Source: Xanthomonas euroxanthea (GTDB taxonomy: Bacteria; Pseudomonadota; Gammaproteobacteria; Xanthomonadales; Xanthomonadaceae). From it: a stretch of 64,000 bases of DNA. Every line of letters starts with the position of its first letter. The first letter of the stretch is position 1. The position numbers and the translations under genes are program-made. Below the pieces are notes generated by a model, which saw only the letters and a program-made list of their open reading frames with translations, was not told the DNA's origin and did no database searches. The DNA lies in contig NZ_UIHB01000003.1 of the NCBI RefSeq assembly GCF_900476395.1, positions 62,001-126,000 on the forward strand. The letters are read 5' to 3'. Shown here one piece after another: positions 63,713 to 64,000 of the stretch.

Positions 63713-63793
63713 ATGACGCTGGCAACGCACCCACATTCATCGCGCACCCGTCCGGCGTCCGGCGGGTCCCGTTCCTGGAGGCACTTGGCATGA
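63713..63793 (+). CDS. Possible small upstream ORF coupled to flhF
   Basis: A 26-residue frame (MTLATHPHSSRTRPASGG onward) begins at an ATG in the flhF leader and stops with TGA overlapping the flhF ATG (ATGA). Such an arrangement could couple translation. Nothing else supports coding, so this is a weak call. Confidence 0.25.
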   Translation: MTLATHPHSSRTRPASGGSRSWRHLA

Positions 63794-64000
63794 AAATCAA
63801 ACGCTTCGTTGCCCCGGACATGCGCACCGCATTCCGCATGGTGCGTGAAGAACACGGCCCGGACGCCGTGATCCTGTCCAATCGCCGTACCGCCGAAGGC
63901 ATCGAGATCGTCGCTGCCAGCAACTACGACGAAGAACTGGTGCAGCGCGCCCTGGAAACCGCCCGCTCCGAGACGCCGGCGGTTGCCGCCGCGCCGATCC
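63790..64000 (+). CDS. flhF: FlhF, polar flagellar placement GTPase (N-terminal part)
   Basis: FlhF is an SRP-type GTPase that sets flagellar position and number in polar flagellates. Only the first 70 codons are present: MKIKRFVAPDMRTAFRMVRE, then EHGPDAVILSNRRTAEGIEI, the conserved FlhF N-terminal block, followed by the start of the Ala-rich linker. The GTPase domain lies beyond the window. The ATG has GGAGG 9 bases upstream. Its place after flhA is the usual one. Confidence 0.94.
   Translation, partial: MKIKRFVAPDMRTAFRMVREEHGPDAVILSNRRTAEGIEIVAASNYDEELVQRALETARSETPAVAAAPI

Larger units (their letters stand above)
62998..63789. other. Gene-free region between flhA and flhF
   Basis: The 792 bases hold three tandem copies of a 112-base unit (63001-63290), then about 320 bases without recognisable content, the sigma54 site of flhF, and a 26-codon frame (63713-63793) that overlaps the flhF start. 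I see no longer gene. Confidence 0.7.

Overview
The window is a large part of the polar flagellar gene cluster of a Xanthomonas-type gammaproteobacterium. The evidence is the high GC content, the gene order (flgNMA / cheV / flgB-L / fliC-D-S-T / PilZ / response regulator / rpoN2-vemR-fleQ / glycosylation genes / fliE-R / diguanylate cyclases / flhBA-flhF), the VemR and RpoN2 genes beside FleQ, and several repeat families typical of Xanthomonas intergenic DNA. I cannot fix the species from the sequence alone.

Layout. (1) 1-1.9 kb, minus strand: flgA, flgM and flgN, then the start of a PAS-domain signalling protein. (2) 2.2-14.9 kb: cheV, then the rod, hook and hook-associated genes flgB to flgL, interrupted by a 745-base gene-free stretch before flgG that carries two related hairpin repeats. 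(3) 15-20.1 kb: flagellin fliC, cap fliD, chaperone fliS, a FliT-like protein, an atypical PilZ protein and a NarL-type response regulator. (4) 20.3-23.6 kb: the master regulators rpoN2 (sigma54), vemR and fleQ. (5) 23.7-38.4 kb: a flagellin-glycosylation type island of 13 genes: a sugar aminotransferase, an acyl carrier protein, a KAS III enzyme, two short-chain dehydrogenases, two hexapeptide acyltransferases, a Rieske oxygenase, two FkbM methyltransferases, a WavE-like protein, a KdsB-like cytidylyltransferase and a very large multi-domain glycosyltransferase. (6) 38.9-50.6 kb: the basal body, switch, ATPase and export genes fliE to fliR. (7) 50.7-59.4 kb: three cyclic-di-GMP enzymes (two with sensory propellers and GGDEF, one MHYT-GGDEF-EAL). 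(8) 59.8-64 kb: flhB, flhA, a 112-base tandem palindromic repeat, and the start of flhF.

Regulation can be read directly. Sites matching the sigma54 -24/-12 consensus lie before flgA, flgB, flgG, fliD, the glycosylation operon, the large glycosyltransferase, fliE, fliL, fliQ, flhB and flhF. Sites matching the sigma28 (FliA) consensus TAAA-N15/16-GCCGATAA lie before flgM, cheV, fliC (two in tandem), fliS and the two propeller-GGDEF genes. This fits a hierarchy in which FleQ and RpoN2 switch on basal body, hook, export and glycosylation genes, and FliA, held back by FlgM until the hook is complete, switches on filament, chaperone, chemotaxis and cyclic-di-GMP genes. fliA itself is not in the window.

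The least ordinary part is the glycosylation island. It looks like a small acyl-chain assembly line (ACP, KAS III, ketoreductases, acyltransferases) feeding an amino sugar made by the aminotransferase, with a Rieske oxygenase and methyltransferases that could decorate it further. One FkbM protein carries a clear internal duplication of an unrecognised domain of about 100 residues.
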